Of a stretch of DNA of 64,000 bases, positions 50,855 through 60,201 are shown piece after piece (the stretch's first letter is position 1; every line of letters starts with the position of its first letter). Under the pieces are notes generated by a model. That model was not told where the DNA came from, did not search any database, and saw only the letters and a program-made list of their open reading frames with translations. Source of the DNA: JACVRW01 sp963835705 (GTDB lineage: Bacteria > Actinomycetota > Thermoleophilia > Solirubrobacterales > Thermoleophilaceae); contig CAWIGR010000022.1 of NCBI GenBank assembly GCA_963835705.1, forward strand, positions 186,001-250,000, in the 5' to 3' direction. Both the position numbers and the translations under genes were made by a program.

Positions 50855-52257
50855 CGCAGATACTGGCCGTGGAAGCCGAACGGGATGTGATGGGGCGCCT
50901 CGGCGCGCGCCAGCTCCTCGAAGCTGCCCGCGTCGAGCACGAGCAGGAACGAGCGCCGGGCGCCCGAGTCGAGCACGACGGAGAGCACGACGCCGCCGTC
51001 CTCCTCCGACGCATCCGGGCGGCGCACGAACACCGGCTCGCCCGGATAGCAGCCGGGCTCGGACCACATGGCGCGCGCGCCGTCGACCACGTCGATCTTC
51101 ACCAGCCGGTCGAGCCAGCCGTCGCCGGCGCCGGTGAAGTACGCGAAGCGGTAGTCGCGCGTGTTGCGGCGGCCGTAGTCGATCCGCGGCAGCTCGACCG
51201 TGCCCTCGGCGAGCGGCTCGCGCCGCACGCCGCCGCCGTCGAGGTCGATCGTGTAGCGGCGCAGCTCCGTGGGCGGGATCGAACCGCGCGGGCCGCGCTC
51301 GTCCAGGTAGAGCGAGTCGATGATCGACGGGTCCTCATACGCGATCAGGTCGAGCACCAGCTCGCCGTCGCGCTCGAACGCGTTCACGTGGTGGAAGCAG
51401 AAGAACGCGTCGGTCTCGTAGGTCCCCCGCACCTCGCCCGTCTCGCGGTCGATCACCTGGAAGCGGGTGCTCTCCGCGCCGTCCCAGGCGTAGTTCTCGA
51501 TGAAGGGCTTGCCTGAGAACGCCAGCTTGAGCGGGTTCACGCGCAGCGGGTATTCGGCCAGGATCAGGTAGCGCCCGCTCATGGCGAAGGCGTGCATGTA
51601 GGCGGGCCGCTCCACCGGCAGCCTGGCGATCACCCGCCGCTTCGAGCCACCCGCCGGCAGCCCGTACAGCACGTATTCGCTCACGCGCGAGAAACGCGCC
51701 ACGTAGTTGACCAGCTCGTCGCGCTCCGGGTCGTGGTGGGGGTGCGCGGTGCTCACGTGCGCGCGCAGCTTGTCCGCGTACTCGAGCTGCCCGACGGTGT
51801 CGAGCGTGTCCGGGTCGAACTCCACCGGCATCGGCGTCTCGGTCATCGCGATGTAGCGGTCGCCGATCCGCGCCAGGTTCACGTTCGGGTTGTCGGTGAA
51901 GTCGGGCGAGAAGATGGCCTGCACGCGCTTGAAGATCGAGCGGCAGGGGTCGGTGGCGAAGCCGCCCAGCAGCTCGCCCTCCTGCGCCTTCTCGTACGCG
52001 CGCGAGCGGATGAAGCGGCTCTTGTAGGAGACCCGCCCGTCCGCGAAGCCGAACCGGTTCAGCATGGCCAGGCCGTCGAACCAGTGGTCCACGCGCCGCC
52101 CGCCGACCTCCAGCTTGGCGGGGGTGACCCGCAGGAGGGCGCCGGTCAGCCACCCGGGCAGCTCTCCGGTGACCGGCAGGCTGTCGACCGCCGTCTCCTC
52201 CTCGAGGCTCGCGAAGCCGAGCTCCGTCGTGGACGTCTGCGACATTGCGGTAGCCAT
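50851..52257 (-). CDS. Carotenoid cleavage oxygenase (RPE65 family)
   Basis: 468 residues, seven-bladed propeller. Iron-ligand histidines can be placed in STAHPHHDPE, AYMHAFAMS, FCFHHVNAFE and the C-terminal FGFHGQYL. Cleaves a double bond of a carotenoid or stilbene to give aldehydes. The start at 52257 could also be five codons downstream. Divergent from a PadR regulator with a 30-bp gap; no carotenoid synthesis genes are near. Confidence 0.9.
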   Translation of the reverse strand: MATAMSQTSTTELGFASLEEETAVDSLPVTGELPGWLTGALLRVTPAKLEVGGRRVDHWFDGLAMLNRFGFADGRVSYKSRFIRSRAYEKAQEGELLGGFATDPCRSIFKRVQAIFSPDFTDNPNVNLARIGDRYIAMTETPMPVEFDPDTLDTVGQLEYADKLRAHVSTAHPHHDPERDELVNYVARFSRVSEYVLYGLPAGGSKRRVIARLPVERPAYMHAFAMSGRYLILAEYPLRVNPLKLAFSGKPFIENYAWDGAESTRFQVIDRETGEVRGTYETDAFFCFHHVNAFERDGELVLDLIAYEDPSIIDSLYLDERGPRGSIPPTELRRYTIDLDGGGVRREPLAEGTVELPRIDYGRRNTRDYRFAYFTGAGDGWLDRLVKIDVVDGARAMWSEPGCYPGEPVFVRRPDASEEDGGVVLSVVLDSGARRSFLLVLDAGSFEELARAEAPHHIPFGFHGQYLR

Positions 52258-52287
52258 GGTCGACACTGTACCGTCTATTTTGGACCA

Positions 52288-52794
52288 ATGCAAGAGATCC
52301 GGTTGAGCGCGGTGTCGTACGTGGTCCTGGGCTTCGTCCAGTGGGCCGGCGAGGCCACGCCGTACCGGCTCAAGCAGCTGGTGGCCGGCTCGGTGGGCAA
52401 CTTCTGGACGCTGCAGCACGCCCAGCTGTACACCGAGCCCGAGCGGCTGGCGAGGGCCGGCTACCTCAGCGAGGAGCGTGAGAGCGGGGGGCGCCGCCGC
52501 AAGGTCTACACGGTCACCGACCGCGGCCGCCGGGCGCTGGACGAGTGGCGCGCCGAGCCCACCGACGCCATCCCGGAGCTGCGCGCCCCGGCGCTGCTGA
52601 AGCTCTTCTTCGGCGCCGACCCGGCGGCCTTGGCGCCGCTCCAGATCGAGGCCCAGCGCCGCAAGCTGGCCGAGTACGAGCAGATCCGCGACTCGATGCC
52701 TGCCTCCGTCCCCGAGGGCCCCCGGCTCGCGCTGGAGGCCGGCATCGCAAGCGCGCGCCAGCAGATCGAATGGTGGGAGGCCCTCGCCAGATAG
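52288..52794 (+). CDS. PadR-family transcriptional regulator
   Basis: 168 residues. Winged helix LSAVSYVVLGFVQ...TPYRLKQLV with the wing RRRKVYTVTDRGRRAL, and a C-terminal coiled-coil (LAEYEQIRDSMPASV to QQIEWWEAL) of the PadR-C/Vir type. Divergent from the carotenoid oxygenase, which is its likely target; a phenolic or apocarotenoid ligand is speculation. The metallo-hydrolase follows 12 bp later. Confidence 0.88.
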   Translation: MQEIRLSAVSYVVLGFVQWAGEATPYRLKQLVAGSVGNFWTLQHAQLYTEPERLARAGYLSEERESGGRRRKVYTVTDRGRRALDEWRAEPTDAIPELRAPALLKLFFGADPAALAPLQIEAQRRKLAEYEQIRDSMPASVPEGPRLALEAGIASARQQIEWWEALAR

Positions 52795-52806
52795 GGTCCG
52801 CGCACG

Positions 52807-53718
52807 ATGGCGACCGCGGCCGAGCCCCGCCCCGCCGAGCTTCCGCTGCCGGGCGGCCGGCGGGGCGCGACGGTGCGCCTGCACCCGCTGATCTGCGGCC
52901 GCGCAAACGCGCCGCCCACCTGGCTGCTGCGCGAGCCGGGGCGCCTCGCGGGGCTTCGCGCGCTCGGCATCGGCGTCCGCAGGGACGCCTGGGTCCCGAT
53001 CCCGATCTGCGCCTTCCTGCTCGAGCACCCGGGCGTGGGGCCGGTGCTGATCGATACCGGGCTGCACGCCTCGGTGGCCGTAAAGCCGGCGGAGAGCCTC
53101 GGCCGTTTGGGCGCGCTGGCCTTTCGCGACCTGCAGATGGACGCCGGCCAGGCGCTCCCGGCTCAGCTGCGCGACCGGGGCATCGACGCCGACCGCGTCG
53201 CGAACGTCGTGATGACCCACATGCACGTGGGCCACGCCAGCGGCATCTCGGAGTTCCCGCACGCGACCTTCGTGGTGAGCCGCGCCGAGTGGGACGCGGC
53301 GGCCACGCAGGGCCCCATGCACGGCTACGCCAGGCGCCAGTTCGACCACGCCTTCGACTACCGCCTGCTCGACTTCGACGTCACCGGCGAGAGCGGCCCG
53401 GCCTCGTTCTCCGGCTTCGCCCGCTCGTTCGACCTGTTCGGCGACGGCTCGGTGAGGACCGTCTACACGCCCGGCCACACTCTGGGCCACATGTCAGTGG
53501 TGGTCCGGACGGCGAGGGGCGAGGTGCTCGTGGCGGGCGACGCCATCTATTTGCGAAAGAACCTGGACGACTCCCACCTGCCCCACCGCACCGAGGACGA
53601 CCACCTCTACCGCCGCTCGCTGCGCGAGATCCAGCAGTACGTGCGGGAGACGCCGGACGCGCTGGTGATCCCGGGCCACGACTGGGACGCCTGGCAGGAG
53701 CTCGACGCGGATCACTGA
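52807..53718 (+). CDS. Metallo-beta-lactamase-fold hydrolase, lactonase-like, with altered metal motif
   Basis: 303 residues. MBL fold: GPVLIDTGLH, then THMHVGHASG where the zinc motif HxHxDH should be (glycine at the aspartate position, 53230), later GHTLGHMSVV and IPGHDWD. The arrangement resembles N-acyl-homoserine-lactone lactonases. Loss of the bridging-site aspartate would impair the second metal, so activity is uncertain. Cotranscribed with padR and followed by a terminator. Confidence 0.8.
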   Translation: MATAAEPRPAELPLPGGRRGATVRLHPLICGRANAPPTWLLREPGRLAGLRALGIGVRRDAWVPIPICAFLLEHPGVGPVLIDTGLHASVAVKPAESLGRLGALAFRDLQMDAGQALPAQLRDRGIDADRVANVVMTHMHVGHASGISEFPHATFVVSRAEWDAAATQGPMHGYARRQFDHAFDYRLLDFDVTGESGPASFSGFARSFDLFGDGSVRTVYTPGHTLGHMSVVVRTARGEVLVAGDAIYLRKNLDDSHLPHRTEDDHLYRRSLREIQQYVRETPDALVIPGHDWDAWQELDADH

Positions 53719-53723
53719 CCCGC

Positions 53724-53762
53724 GCGGGCGGGAGAGCGGGGGGCGCCTCCCGTCCGCATTTT
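53724..53762 (+). terminator. Rho-independent terminator
   Basis: 11-bp stem GCGGGCGGGAG / CTCCCGTCCGC with one mismatch, 12-base loop, followed by ATTTT. It starts six bases after the metallo-hydrolase stop. Confidence 0.65.
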
Positions 53763-53853
53763 CGGGGCCGATGCTGTGCGATCGCGCCCGGCCGGTCGCC
53801 GGGGAGTGTCCACCGTGTACGGTCGCTTCGGGTCGCTGTGTGAGGAGATTCCC

Positions 53854-55050
53854 GTGCTCCAAAGGCGCACGCGGCTGCCCGCCGCCCCCAAGCTCACCAT
53901 CCTGCTCGCCCTCCTTCTCCTGGCCGCGATCCCGGCGGCGGCGGAGGCCAAGAAGTACAAGGTCGACGGCCGCGTGAAGGGCGCGCCGGCCGCCAAGGGC
54001 GGCGCCGTTTCCGTGCCGCTCCAGCTGACCGGGAAGGCCGGCAGGAAGCTCGGGCTCGGCACTAGGCGAGTGAGCGTGCGCATCAGCAGGCGCGCGCGGC
54101 TGCCGCTGTCGGGCTCGGGGGCCAAGGGCGCCTCCCGGCTCCGGGCGAGCGGCCTCAGGGCCGGCGACCGCGTGAAGGGTGTGACATCGCTGTCGCGCAA
54201 GGCACGCAGGCGCATGCGCTACACCCCGGTGCCCACGCTCAAGCTGAAGCGCGTGAAGGTGATCCGGAACGCTCGGCGCCTGGCGCCGCCCGGCGCCGCG
54301 CCCGCCGCGCCCAGGACCCTCGACCAGGCCCTGGCCGAGCTGCCCGGCAGGGTCTTGGCCCTCACCGCCAAGGTCGGGGAGTTCGGCACGCTTCCCCAGC
54401 AGATCGAGGCGCAGAAGCTCCAGCTCGAGAGCCTCGGCACCGGCCTCGAGGGTGTGACCCTCGCCTTCGAGACGCTCACCGAGAACCTGGAGGCACGAGG
54501 CGTGGGGTTCGAGGGCTTGGCGCTGAGCGTGGAGGCGCTGGTCCTCCGCGTCGAGGCACTCGAGCAGTCCACCTCCGCCGTCGAGGACTCGCTCGGGTTG
54601 ATGGAGAGCGGGATCGGGACGATCGGCGGCGCGCTCGAGGAGCTCGCGACGATCGCCCCGCTGCTGTCCAGCCAGGCCAGCTTGATCAGGAGCTTCCCGG
54701 GCGCGGAGGCGCAGGTCATGGCGCTCGACGAGGCGCTCAGGCGCATCGAGAGCCGGCTCGGAGCCGCTGAGACGGGGCTGGGCACGATCGGCTCGAACGT
54801 CGCCGGGCTGAACGCCGCCATGGCGTCGCTCGCGAACGCCGTGAACGGGGTGGCCGCGACCGCCCTGAGCGGCGACCCGGGGACCGTCCAGGCCGCGGTG
54901 AACTCGCTGGGCGGGGGCGTCGCCAATCTCGAGGCTGCCTTCGGCAGGCTCGCGAGCCTGAACGGAGCGGCCGGTGAGCTGGTCGGCCTCGAGGCGGACG
55001 CCGTCGCACTCGAAGGGATGGTCGTGCGCCTGGGCTTCCTAGGGGACTAG
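53854..55050 (+). CDS. Secreted coiled-coil protein of unknown function
   Basis: 398 residues. The GTG at 53854 (GAGGAG six bases upstream) is chosen because it places a basic n-region and the signal helix LTILLALLLLAAIPAAAEA at the N-terminus. A lysine/arginine-rich beta-like domain of about 120 residues follows, then an alanine/leucine/glutamate coiled coil from residue 150 with near-heptad repeats such as LESLGTGLEGVTLAFETL. No enzymatic motif. A cell-surface or matrix role is a guess. Overlaps the convergent peptidoglycan hydrolase by 12 bp. Confidence 0.6.
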   Translation: MLQRRTRLPAAPKLTILLALLLLAAIPAAAEAKKYKVDGRVKGAPAAKGGAVSVPLQLTGKAGRKLGLGTRRVSVRISRRARLPLSGSGAKGASRLRASGLRAGDRVKGVTSLSRKARRRMRYTPVPTLKLKRVKVIRNARRLAPPGAAPAAPRTLDQALAELPGRVLALTAKVGEFGTLPQQIEAQKLQLESLGTGLEGVTLAFETLTENLEARGVGFEGLALSVEALVLRVEALEQSTSAVEDSLGLMESGIGTIGGALEELATIAPLLSSQASLIRSFPGAEAQVMALDEALRRIESRLGAAETGLGTIGSNVAGLNAAMASLANAVNGVAATALSGDPGTVQAAVNSLGGGVANLEAAFGRLASLNGAAGELVGLEADAVALEGMVVRLGFLGD

Positions 55051-56451
55051 CTTCCCGGCCTCGCTCGAGGCCGTGATGTGTATGGCGCCCGGCTCGCGGA
55101 TCCAGGCGATCAGGTTGAGCGACTGCAGCCGGTCGAGCATGTACTCGAACGCCACGGCCTGATCCCGGCTCGCGTAGTCGCGCCTGACGTCGAACGCGAA
55201 GCCGGTCGTGTGCAGGGAGTACGCGCGGGTGGCGAACTCGTTGCGGCGAGCCAGCACGCGCTGGTACTCGAGGTCGCGCACGGTGCTGGTCACGGTCAGC
55301 GATGCCCGCGTGGCGCCCACGTCGCGCACGCCCGCGGCCAGGTACACGGCCAGCTCGTGCGCCTCCTGGCGCAGGCCGCGGTAGAGCCGCGGCTCGGCGT
55401 CGAGCCGGCGGGCCAGCTCGCCCGCGTCCGGATCGAGCCGCATGCCGCGCACGTCGGCGAACGGCCGCAGGACGCCCGACGCGTAGGCGTCGTCCAGCTC
55501 GTCCGGGGTCTCGAACACGTCCGTCCGGGAGCGCGGATGGAGCACCTCCTCGGCTGACGCCTTCGCCGTCTGGAGCGCCGCCAGGCGCCGCAGCTCGTCC
55601 CGGTCCTCGCGGTAGAGGCGCATGATCTCGCGCGCGGCGTAGACCCGCCACAGGTAGGTGGCAGAGTCGTCTCCGAAGCCCGACAGCAGCCGGTACGTGC
55701 TCGGGTGGTCGCGGGGGGTGGCGTCGAAGTAGACCTGCGCCCAGGTCACGTCGTCCTGGCCGTAGGCGGCCAGGACGTCCTCGAGGTTGCCGATCCCCAT
55801 GTGGTACGAGACGACAGCCAGCTCCTCGCTGCCGAAGCGGTCCTCTGCGATGCGCAGGTAGCGGCCGGCGCCCTGCAGGGCGTCGTCCGGGTTGAATCGC
55901 TCGTCGATCTCGGCCCTTCGGGTGCGCAGGCGCTCGGCCCGGGCGGTGTCGCCCCGCTCCTCGGCGCGGGCGATCCGGCGCGTCAGCCGCTCGCTCTCCT
56001 CCACGTCCACGCGCATGCCGAGGAAGCTCGTGGCGGTCTCGGCGAGGATCTGCGTGAGGCCGACCGCGCCCTCGAGGTCGTCGCTCGCGCGCGCGTCCGC
56101 GTAGCCCGCGCTCTCGAGGAACACCATCGCCTCGAGCACGTCGGGGTCCACGTCCACGATGTTCGCCTGCTCCTCTATCGCCGAACGCCGGCGCTCCACC
56201 CGGCGCGCGGTCGCGAACACCCCGTCCGGGCTCTTCTCGTAGAGCACGTGGCTGTGCCCGGCGGTGGCGCGGGCCACGAACTCCTCCTCGCGGTCCTGCT
56301 CGTAGGCGAACGGGTCCGGCTCGTCGGGGTCCACGGTGACCGGCCCGGCGTCGGGGGGCTCGTCCTCGCGGCTCACGAGCGCGAGCACGGCCAGCGAGCC
56401 GCCGGCGGCGAGCAGGAACACGAGAACGGCAAGGCGGGCCCCCCGGAGCAC
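55039..56451 (-). CDS. Membrane-anchored lytic transglycosylase fused to an M15-type peptidase domain
   Basis: 470 residues. N-terminal signal anchor (RLAVLVFLLAAGGSLAVLAL), then an SLT domain with catalytic Glu in MVFLESAGYAD, GAVGLTQILAETA and AVVSYHMGIGNL. Residues 380-470 carry SLHTTGFAFDVRRDY and AWIREPGAIHIT, which match the zinc-binding SxHxxGxAxD and terminal His of VanY/M15 carboxypeptidases. Predicted to cut both glycan and peptide parts of peptidoglycan outside the membrane. A long charged linker separates the domains. Confidence 0.78.
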   Translation of the reverse strand: MLRGARLAVLVFLLAAGGSLAVLALVSREDEPPDAGPVTVDPDEPDPFAYEQDREEEFVARATAGHSHVLYEKSPDGVFATARRVERRRSAIEEQANIVDVDPDVLEAMVFLESAGYADARASDDLEGAVGLTQILAETATSFLGMRVDVEESERLTRRIARAEERGDTARAERLRTRRAEIDERFNPDDALQGAGRYLRIAEDRFGSEELAVVSYHMGIGNLEDVLAAYGQDDVTWAQVYFDATPRDHPSTYRLLSGFGDDSATYLWRVYAAREIMRLYREDRDELRRLAALQTAKASAEEVLHPRSRTDVFETPDELDDAYASGVLRPFADVRGMRLDPDAGELARRLDAEPRLYRGLRQEAHELAVYLAAGVRDVGATRASLTVTSTVRDLEYQRVLARRNEFATRAYSLHTTGFAFDVRRDYASRDQAVAFEYMLDRLQSLNLIAWIREPGAIHITASSEAGKLVP

Positions 56452-56513
56452 CCCGCTAAGGGTGTCAGGCCGCGCTCAGCGGCGGCGGGCGAACACGGCG
56501 AATCGGTCCCGGG

Positions 56514-57281
56514 CTACGCGTCGACGGGCCGGCGGCCGGCGCCCTCGGCGGCGCGCCGCGCCGCGCGGGCGGCGCGCACGGCGCCGCGCCGTCCCTCGGT
56601 GCGCAGGCGCCCGTGCAGCAGGCGCACCTCCTCGAACACGACCTCCGACGCCGCCTGGGCCTGCTCCTTCGTGGGCTCCGGCACCCGCTCGAAGCGGAGC
56701 GGCTCGCCGAAGTGGGCGGTGACCTTGGGGAACTGCATGCGCTTCCAGTTGCGTGCCCGCTCGGTGCCGGCGATGGCCGTGGGCACCACCGGCGCGCCGG
56801 ACTCGAGCGCCAGGCGGCCGAGCCCGTGCCGCGGCTTGCCGAGCTCGCCCGAGCGGGAGCGTCCGGCCTCCGCGTACATGACGACGATGTCGCCACGCGC
56901 GAGCACCGCGTGCGCGGTCTTGAAGGCCTCGTCGTCCTGGTGGCCGCGCCGCACGGGGAAGACGCCGCCGTGCGTGAAGATGAACTGCATCGGCCGCTGG
57001 AAGAGCTGGGACTTCGCCATGAAGTGCACCTTGCGGCGCAGGTACACGGCCACGAAGAAGTGGTCGAGGAAGGAGAAGTGGTTGGGCGCGATGATCGCCG
57101 GGCCGTCGGCGGGGATGTTGTGGGAGTCGATGCAGCGCGCCCTGTACAGGAGCATCAGGTAGGGCGTCAGCACGAGGCGCACGGCCTCGTAGGCCCAGTC
57201 GGGGCGGCGGGTGCGCGTGCGCTCGTGGAAGCGCGCGAAGTGCTCTGCCGGGCGCGGGTCCTTGTAGACCTGTTCCTTCAC
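56514..57281 (-). CDS. 1-acyl-sn-glycerol-3-phosphate acyltransferase (PlsC family)
   Basis: 255 residues. Acyltransferase motif I NHFSFLDH (NHx4D), motif III with YAEAGRSRSGELGKPRHG and motif IV VVPTAIAGTERA. Converts lysophosphatidic to phosphatidic acid or acts on a related lysolipid. The C-terminal 40 residues are a basic alanine-rich helix. ATG at 57281. Confidence 0.88.
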   Translation of the reverse strand: MKEQVYKDPRPAEHFARFHERTRTRRPDWAYEAVRLVLTPYLMLLYRARCIDSHNIPADGPAIIAPNHFSFLDHFFVAVYLRRKVHFMAKSQLFQRPMQFIFTHGGVFPVRRGHQDDEAFKTAHAVLARGDIVVMYAEAGRSRSGELGKPRHGLGRLALESGAPVVPTAIAGTERARNWKRMQFPKVTAHFGEPLRFERVPEPTKEQAQAASEVVFEEVRLLHGRLRTEGRRGAVRAARAARRAAEGAGRRPVDA

Positions 57282-57373
57282 CTGCCCCTTCCTACCCGTC
57301 GGCCGCCGCCTAGTTACGTCGAGCGCCGGCGAAGAGCGGGATCCCGGCGCGGCAGCGTATATGGTGCCCGCCC

Positions 57374-57586
57374 GTGCCCGACGTCGAGGCCCACATCACA
57401 GGCACCGTCTGGAAGATCGAGTGCGCGGTCGGCCAGCAGATCGCCGAGGGCGAGACGCTCGTGATCCTCGAGTCCATGAAGATGGAGATGCCGGTCGAGG
57501 CCGAGGACGGCGGGACCGTCAAGGAGATCGTCTGCGAGGAGGGCCAGTCGGTCTCCGAGGGCGACACTCTCGTCGTCCTGGAGTGA
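57374..57586 (+). CDS. Biotin/lipoyl carrier protein (BCCP-like)
   Basis: 70 residues, a single biotinyl domain with the lysine in ESMKMEMP. Standalone short carriers like this serve acyl-CoA carboxylases in Actinobacteria. GTG at 57374. Its stop overlaps the enoyl-CoA hydratase start (GTGA). The carboxyltransferase subunit at 27608 may be its partner, and the biotin genes that follow are partly decayed. Confidence 0.9.
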   Translation: MPDVEAHITGTVWKIECAVGQQIAEGETLVILESMKMEMPVEAEDGGTVKEIVCEEGQSVSEGDTLVVLE

Positions 57587-58359
57587 CCCGCAAGCTCGCA
57601 TTCGACGAGCCGGCGGAGGGCGTCGCCCGCCTGACGATCGACAACCCCGAGCGGCGCGGGGCGCTCGACCACGAGCTGCTCGATGCGCTGGCCGGCCATG
57701 CGCGCACGCTCGACGCCCGCTGCCTGGTGATCCGCGGGTCGGGCTCGGTGTTCTCGGCCGGCTACGACATCGGCAACCTCGAGGGGCAGTCGTTCGAGGA
57801 GTCGGCCGAGCGGCTCGTGGCCCACCCCTTCCACGACGCCCTCGAGGCGCTCGAGGCCTACCCGTACCCGGTGGTCGGCGAGCTCAACGGCCACGCGGTC
57901 GGCGGCGGGCTCGAGCTGGCGCTGACCTGCGACATCCGCGTGGCGGCGAGCACTGCGCGCTTCTCGATGCCGCCGGCCAGGTTGGGCCTGATCTACTCGC
58001 ACACGGGCCTGCGGAAGTTCCTCGACGTGTGCGGCCCGGCGAACACGGCCGAGCTGTTCCACGTGGGCGAGCCGGTGGACGCCGAGCGCGCCTTGGAGAT
58101 GGGCCTCGTGAACGAGGCGGTCGATCCCGGCGAGCTCGACCGGCGCGTGCTGGAGCTGGCCACGCGGATCGCCGCGAACGCGCCGCTGTCGCTGGCCGGC
58201 AACAAGCACGTGATCCGCACGCTGCGCACCCGGCCGCTGCCCCCCGACGTCGAGCGCGAGCTGATCGAGCTGCGCGAGTCCTGCTTCCGCTCCGAGGACT
58301 TCCGCGAGGGCGTGCGCGCGTTCGCGGAGAAGCGCAAGCCGCGCTGGCAGGGGCGTTAG
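57583..58359 (+). CDS. Enoyl-CoA hydratase/isomerase family protein
   Basis: 258 residues, crotonase fold. LTIDNPERRGALDH, oxyanion strands FSAGYDIGNL and LNGHAVGGGLELALTCDIRVA, and a C-terminal EDFREGVRAFAEKRKPRW. The position of the usual hydratase Glu in the second helix is occupied by PPARLGLI, so catalysis may be isomerase-like. Coupled to the carrier protein gene by a 4-bp overlap. Confidence 0.86.
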   Translation: MTRKLAFDEPAEGVARLTIDNPERRGALDHELLDALAGHARTLDARCLVIRGSGSVFSAGYDIGNLEGQSFEESAERLVAHPFHDALEALEAYPYPVVGELNGHAVGGGLELALTCDIRVAASTARFSMPPARLGLIYSHTGLRKFLDVCGPANTAELFHVGEPVDAERALEMGLVNEAVDPGELDRRVLELATRIAANAPLSLAGNKHVIRTLRTRPLPPDVERELIELRESCFRSEDFREGVRAFAEKRKPRWQGR

Positions 58360-58413
58360 CCGCCGGCCAGCTCCGCTGCTCCGTCCGGGCGAAAGCCTAC
58401 GGTCCAATCCAGC

Positions 58414-58913
58414 GTGCCGCCGCTCATATCCCAGGAAGAGGCGCTTCGGCTCGGGGGGATCGACCAGATCCTCGAGCACGCGCGAGCCGCCGAGGCGGCG
58501 GGGGCGCAGCGCTTCTGCATGGTCACCCAGGGCCAGCGCCTCTCGAGGCGCGACCTCCAGAACGTCCTCGACGGTGCCCGCCTGGTGGCCGAGCACACGA
58601 ACCTCAAGCGCTGCGTCTCGATCGGTCACATGTCGCCGGCTACTACTTCCTCACCACGCTCGGCTCGGAGCCGGAGTGGGACCGGAGGATGTTCGAGGAG
58701 CTCGGCCTGAACGTGAGCCGCCAGGAGGACAACGGCGCGAACCCGCGCCCCTACAACCGCTCGGGCTGGCTCGAGGGAGACACTCCGAACACGCCTGTGG
58801 ACGAGCTGGTCGACAGGCAGGAGGAGGCGAGCTTCTGGAACCCGGTGCTGCAGCTGCGGCACATGAAGAAGAGATCAGTGGCCCCCGGCCCGGATGGAGC
58901 GCCGAACGCATGA
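58414..58913 (+). pseudogene. bioB: Biotin synthase remnant with deletions
   Basis: Two biotin-synthase-like pieces in different frames: EHARAAEAAGAQRFCMVTQG with RLVAEHTNLKRC (58480-58640), then GYYFLTTLGSEPEWDRRMF, NGANPRPYNRSGWLEGDTP and FWNPVLQLRHMK up to the stop at 58911-58913. The N-terminal third with the radical-SAM CxxxCxxC cluster is absent, and about 150 residues are missing between the pieces. The stop overlaps the bioF start, so the original operon junction survives. Confidence 0.65.
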
Positions 58914-60169
58914 GCAGCGAGATGGACGAACGACTCCAGGAGATCCGCGACAAGGGCCTCTACCGCAGGCTGCGCTGCGTGTCGGGCCCGCAGGGCCCGC
59001 GCGTGCTGCTCGACGGGCGCCCGGTGCTGCTGCTCTGCTCGAACAACTACCTCGGCCTCGCTGACCATCCACGCGTGCGTGAGGCGGCCGCCGAGGCGGC
59101 CATGCGCTACGGCGCCGGCGCCGGCGCGTCTCGGCTCGTCTCGGGCAACATGACGATCCATCGCCGGCTGGAGGAGCAGCTCGCCGCGTTCAAGGGGGCC
59201 GAGACCTGCCTCCTCTTCGGGTCGGGCTTCCTCGCCAACGCCGGCGTGGTCTCGGCGCTCGCGCGCGAGGGCGACGTGGTGTTCTCCGACAAGCTCAACC
59301 ACGCCTCGATCGTCGACGGCTGCCGGCTGTCGCGCGCGGAGACGTTCGTCTACGGCCACTGCGACGTGGACCACCTCGAGTGGGGCCTGCGGCAGGCCGC
59401 CGGGCGCGGCTCGCTGATCGTGACGGACGGGGTGTTCTCGATGGACGGCGACATGGCGCCGCTCACGGAGATCGTCGAGCTGGCGCAGCGCTACGACGCC
59501 CGCGTGATGGTCGACGAGGCGCACGGCACCGGTTGCCTCGGCCCGGGCGGGCGCGGGCTGGTGGCGTCGCTCGGGCTCGAGGACGAGGTCGACCTGGTGG
59601 CCGGCACGCTCGGAAAGTCGCTCGGCTCCTACGGCGCGTACGTGCTGTGCGACGAGGCGATGGCCAAGTACCTGATCAACACCGCCCGCACTTTGATCTT
59701 CTCCACCGCGCTCCCCCCGCCCGCGGCGGCAGCCGCCATCGCGGCGCTCGAGCTGCTGAGCGAGCAGCCGCGCCGCGTCGAGAAGCTCCAGCGCAACTCG
59801 CGCGTGCTGCGCGACGCGCTGGGCGAGTCCGGGCTGCCGGTGCCCGAGGGGGACACGCCGATCGTGCCGCTGATCGTCGGCGACGCCCGCGCGACGGTGG
59901 CGGCGAGCGACCGGGCGCTCGAGCGCGGGATCTTCGCCCAGGCGATCCGGCCGCCGACCGTGCCCGCGGGCACCTCGCGCCTGCGGCTCGCGGTGATGGC
60001 CTCGCACACGAAGTCGGAGCTGCGCGAGGCGGCGCAGGTGCTGGCGGCGGTGCTGCCGGCCTCGGCGCGCGAGGCCGCGCTCCGGACGGCGGCCGGCGCG
60101 GCACCGCCGTCCGAAGCGGCCGAGGGGGAGCGGCCGCGCGTCTTCGACGGGCTGGCGGACGCCGCTTAA
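58910..60169 (+). CDS. bioF: 8-amino-7-oxononanoate synthase (alpha-oxoamine synthase)
   Basis: 419 residues. Joins alanine and pimeloyl-ACP/CoA in biotin synthesis. Conserved LCSNNYLGLADHPRV, GSGFLANAGV, TDGVFSMDGDMAPL, DEAHGTGCLG and the PLP lysine in GTLGKSLGS. A 45-residue tail past the domain is alanine-rich. ATG at 58910 (a second Met follows at 58922). Intact, while bioB before and bioD after it are broken, so its product may lack a pathway unless other copies exist. A glycine C-acetyltransferase role is an alternative. Confidence 0.85.
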   Translation: MSSEMDERLQEIRDKGLYRRLRCVSGPQGPRVLLDGRPVLLLCSNNYLGLADHPRVREAAAEAAMRYGAGAGASRLVSGNMTIHRRLEEQLAAFKGAETCLLFGSGFLANAGVVSALAREGDVVFSDKLNHASIVDGCRLSRAETFVYGHCDVDHLEWGLRQAAGRGSLIVTDGVFSMDGDMAPLTEIVELAQRYDARVMVDEAHGTGCLGPGGRGLVASLGLEDEVDLVAGTLGKSLGSYGAYVLCDEAMAKYLINTARTLIFSTALPPPAAAAAIAALELLSEQPRRVEKLQRNSRVLRDALGESGLPVPEGDTPIVPLIVGDARATVAASDRALERGIFAQAIRPPTVPAGTSRLRLAVMASHTKSELREAAQVLAAVLPASAREAALRTAAGAAPPSEAAEGERPRVFDGLADAA

Positions 60170-60201
60170 CGCCTGGTGGTCTCCGGCGGAGGCGCTCCTG
60201 A

